Source: CAYZXK01 sp964482395
GTDB lineage: Bacteria > Planctomycetota > Phycisphaerae > UBA1845 > Fen-1342
Direction of reading: 5' to 3'
Assembly: GCA_964482395.1 (NCBI GenBank)
Contig: CAYZXK010000062.1
Span: forward strand, 1-13,794
DNA length: 13,794 nucleotides
The position numbers and the translations under genes are program-made. A model generated the notes under the pieces. The model had not been told where the DNA came from. It ran no database searches and saw nothing but the letters and a program-made list of their open reading frames with translations. Below, one piece after another: positions 12,890 through 13,794 of the stretch. Each line of letters begins with the position of its first letter. Positions within the stretch are counted from its first letter, which is position 1.

Positions 12890-13794
12890 TCACTGGCTGG
12901 TTGGGTGGGTAGCAGCCTTTGGCCCTACTACTCGAAAGACCACCCCGGCGGGTTCGAATTCGTAATTCTCTACCAGCCATCGCGGACAGTACAGGGGGCG
13001 GGGCGACACCACATACACCCGACCTGCCTGCAACTCCTCCCTGATCTGGTCCTCCTCCGGCCAAGTCGGACCGGTAACCCCGCGGGGCCGGTGCGGCGGC
13101 CAGATGACCAGATCGCTGCGCCAATGGCCGGTCGCTATGAGGTAGTGCAAGGGCCGGTGAGAGGCGTAGTCTCCAATCAGCACGGCGTTCCGTGGGAGCG
13201 ACTGCTGGATCTCCTTGGCGAACCGCTCCGGGCCGCGGTAGCCAGTCTTCCAGGGCCAAAGATAGAACTGGTAGCTGTCGCGGTAGGGCACTTCGCGCCG
13301 CACCCCCAGGCTCACCCCTGCCGCCCGCGCTGCCCAGGGCAGCGGCGCGTACACCGCCGGCGGCACCAGCGCCAACCCCAGCAGCACCACTGGCATTCTC
13401 CTCGACCAGCGACCCAAAACGGCGTCCGCCCCGATCCCGATCCAGATCGCAATGATTACCACGCTTGGGATGAAGAAACTGTACTGATCCGGCACGTCGT
13501 AGCGCACCGCCCACAACAAATGGACCACGAGCAAAGCGATCAGTGCGGCACCAACCGGTCCGGATCGCAACCGACCTGCTCGGCTGATCCCGACCAGGGC
13601 CAATAACACCAGAGGCGTTGGAAAATCCAGGGCCAGGTACGTCGCCGAGCGCAGCAGCAGTGTACCGCTGATCCGTAGGCTCAGGACCTTGCTGGCGAAG
13701 GCCTCGCCAAACATGGCCGAATGCACCGCCTCCCCGATTGGCCGCCCGCCCAGGATCTCCCCCGCGATCAGCGCTAGGTAAATCGAAGCCCCAC
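12890..13794 (-). CDS. DUF2723-like polytopic membrane protein (probable glycosyltransferase), C-terminal part
   Basis: The frame is open to the right edge without a stop (about 300 residues visible, beginning GASIYLALIAGEILGG), so the gene starts outside the window. The GTG at 13726 lies within continuing protein-like sequence and is not a likely start. The visible part has hydrophobic helices around SGTLLLRSATYLALDFPTPLVLLALVGI, PVGAALIALLVVHLLWAV, YSFFIPSVVIIAIWIGIGADAVL and MPVVLLGLALVPPAVYAPL. A soluble C-terminal domain follows with NAVLIGDYASHRPLHYLIATGHWRSDLVIW, the kind of ending seen in DUF2723 protein O-mannosyltransferase-like (GT-C fold) proteins of planctomycetes and Bacteroidetes. 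A role in transferring sugars outside the membrane follows from that family. The catalytic N-terminal loops are not visible, so the assignment is moderate. Confidence 0.7.
   Translation of the reverse strand, partial: GASIYLALIAGEILGGRPIGEAVHSAMFGEAFASKVLSLRISGTLLLRSATYLALDFPTPLVLLALVGISRAGRLRSGPVGAALIALLVVHLLWAVRYDVPDQYSFFIPSVVIIAIWIGIGADAVLGRWSRRMPVVLLGLALVPPAVYAPLPWAARAAGVSLGVRREVPYRDSYQFYLWPWKTGYRGPERFAKEIQQSLPRNAVLIGDYASHRPLHYLIATGHWRSDLVIWPPHRPRGVTGPTWPEEDQIREELQAGRVYVVSPRPLYCPRWLVENYEFEPAGVVFRVVGPKAATHPTSQ

Noticed and set aside
11909..13606. Long + strand open frame (565 aa)
   Set aside because: It is antisense to SpoVR and the DUF2723-like gene, with no recognisable domains.
1..13794. 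CRISPR array, tRNA, rRNA, insertion sequence, toxin-antitoxin or defence cassette
   Set aside because: No direct-repeat arrays, cloverleaf-like sequences, transposase motifs or known defence domains were seen on either strand.

Overview
The window looks like chromosomal DNA of a high-GC, Gram-negative planctomycete, probably of the Phycisphaerae type. This rests on family knowledge, not on a marker gene. The signs are a secreted protein with two bacterial dockerin-like (EF-hand) repeats and a 'GACC' cysteine cluster, a lipid A kinase (lpxK), a stand-alone LigD-type phosphoesterase-like protein, a DUF2723-like membrane protein and Bacillus-type pyruvate dehydrogenase E1 subunits. I see no rRNA, tRNA, CRISPR array, insertion sequence or phage gene.

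Layout. The left part (1-4.35 kb) is an exported and hypothetical region. On the + strand lie a secreted protein cut by the window edge (2-934) and a small cysteine-rich secreted protein with an apparent frameshift in its signal peptide (988-1533). A membrane-anchored protein of unknown function (1738-2427) faces them on the - strand. It is divergent from a LigD 3'-phosphoesterase-like protein (2614-2985), and the gap between the two is rich in hairpins. A dockerin-bearing secreted protein (3134-4345) follows.

The rest (4.4-13.8 kb) is a continuous - strand block. In transcription order it holds the C-terminal part of a DUF2723-like membrane protein, a SpoVR family protein, a 2-hydroxyacid (3-phosphoglycerate-type) dehydrogenase, pyruvate dehydrogenase E1 alpha and E1 beta, an NAD-dependent sugar epimerase, lpxK, a conserved protein that may be deoxyhypusine synthase-like, and a small two-helix membrane protein.

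Two tight translational groups stand out. The first is dehydrogenase - E1 alpha (10-base gap) - E1 beta (78-base gap), a small central-metabolism unit without E2/E3. The second is lpxK - DHS-like (TTGA overlap) - small membrane protein (9-base gap), with the epimerase 78 bases upstream, which suggests an envelope-related unit. No stretch over 300 bases lacks a gene. The larger gaps (1534-1737, 2428-2613, 7769-7948, 11070-11287) hold GC-rich hairpins, some terminator-like. I found no convincing new defence or mobile system. The points most worth checking are the G-run frameshift at 1043-1047, the altered LigD-type active site, and the conserved protein of unknown reaction coupled to lpxK.
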